This document shows positions 63,762-64,000 of a stretch of DNA of 64,000 nt, piece by piece; the first letter of the stretch is position 1; each line of letters opens with the position of its first letter. A model generated the notes under the pieces. The model made no database searches. It was not told the origin of the DNA and worked only from the letters and a program-made list of their open reading frames with translations. The DNA is from Paramoeba atlantica (taxonomy: Eukaryota > Discosea). The stretch covers positions 372,001 through 436,000 of the forward strand of contig CDRNVI010000060.1 in NCBI GenBank assembly GCA_977017575.1, given 5' to 3'. The position numbers were made by a program, and so were the translations under genes.

Positions 63762-63954
63762 GTGGGAAGCAATTTGCGAAGCTCAACTACCTTGATAACA
63801 AATTTTAGTACCCATTTTGGCCGCGCGGGGGCCCCCGCGTGAGCGGGGGTGCGCGCGGCCGCGAAACGGCGAGGGCCCGCGTGAGCGGGCCTGAGCCGTA
63901 CCCCGCGTAGGATTCCCCTGTGCGTCGTTAGTGGGAAGCAATTTGCGAAGCTCA
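63762..63954. repeat. direct repeats flanking a cluster of GC-rich hairpins
   Basis: A 24-nt sequence (GTGGGAAGCAATTTGCGAAG + CTCA) occurs at 63762-63785 and 63931-63954. Between them: hairpin CCCCCGC-GTGA-GCGGGGG (63832-63849), hairpin GCCG-CGAAA-CGGC (63858-63870), hairpin GCCCGC-GTGA-GCGGGC (63875-63890). Two loops are GNRA-type. Function unknown. Confidence 0.7.
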
Positions 63955-64000
63955 CTGAATTTCGTAGTTTTCGCTACGGAGGCGTTGTCAACGTATGTAG

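Overview
The window looks like nuclear DNA of a euglenozoan protist, and a diplonemid-like organism fits best. The main evidence is a 37-nt sequence ending ACAGTTTCTGTACCTTGTTG. Full or truncated copies of it sit at the presumed 5' ends of several unrelated LINE retrotransposons. Its 3' half closely resembles the trans-spliced leader (SL) exon of kinetoplastids and diplonemids, as I recall those sequences. Three further points agree with this: all eight unique, host-like reading frames plus an LRR gene lie on the minus strand, as in a directional gene array; one of them (RMI1) has a good candidate for a short GT-AG cis-intron; and the rest of the window is mostly transposons. No database search was run, so the taxonomic call is inference.

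Host genes (all minus strand): a CorA-type Mg2+ transporter cut by the left edge (1-1624), ribosomal protein eL36, an RMI1-like OB-fold protein with a probable 62-nt intron, a small unrecognised basic protein (4294-4761), a leucine-rich-repeat protein (14617-15276), an unrecognised protein (24356-24715), delta-COP of the COPI coat (25099-27255), a GC-rich unrecognised protein (37751-38347), thioredoxin (38835-39161) and an unrecognised protein (39803-40690).

Mobile DNA fills most of the remainder. There are at least eight Tc1/mariner-type elements or ends. One looks intact (5073-6627). Another interrupts a repeat whose uninterrupted copy lies about 1 kb away. A Merlin/IS1595-like element (35610-37176) has terminal inverted repeats, an 8-bp target duplication and, unusually, a SWIM zinc finger at the transposase C-terminus. 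At least four LINE lineages carry a restriction-enzyme-like endonuclease. One has a 2A-like peptide preceded by a ubiquitin-like stretch (16476-22260). Another is present as two almost identical copies (49481-51564 and 55621-59886) whose homology begins inside the SL.

Several fossils of DIRS/Ngaro/VIPER-like tyrosine-recombinase retrotransposons are scattered from 41 to 63 kb. One (51956-55620) keeps the split direct repeats typical of the group and a long RT-RNase H frame. There are also two elements with long inverted ends, one filled with GAAA microsatellite and one with a 114-nt tandem repeat, plus several foldback hairpins.

Working picture: host genes are expressed as a polycistron and trans-spliced. 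LINE transcripts acquire the same SL, and reverse transcription copies it into the genome, leaving SL relics as 5'-end markers of insertions.
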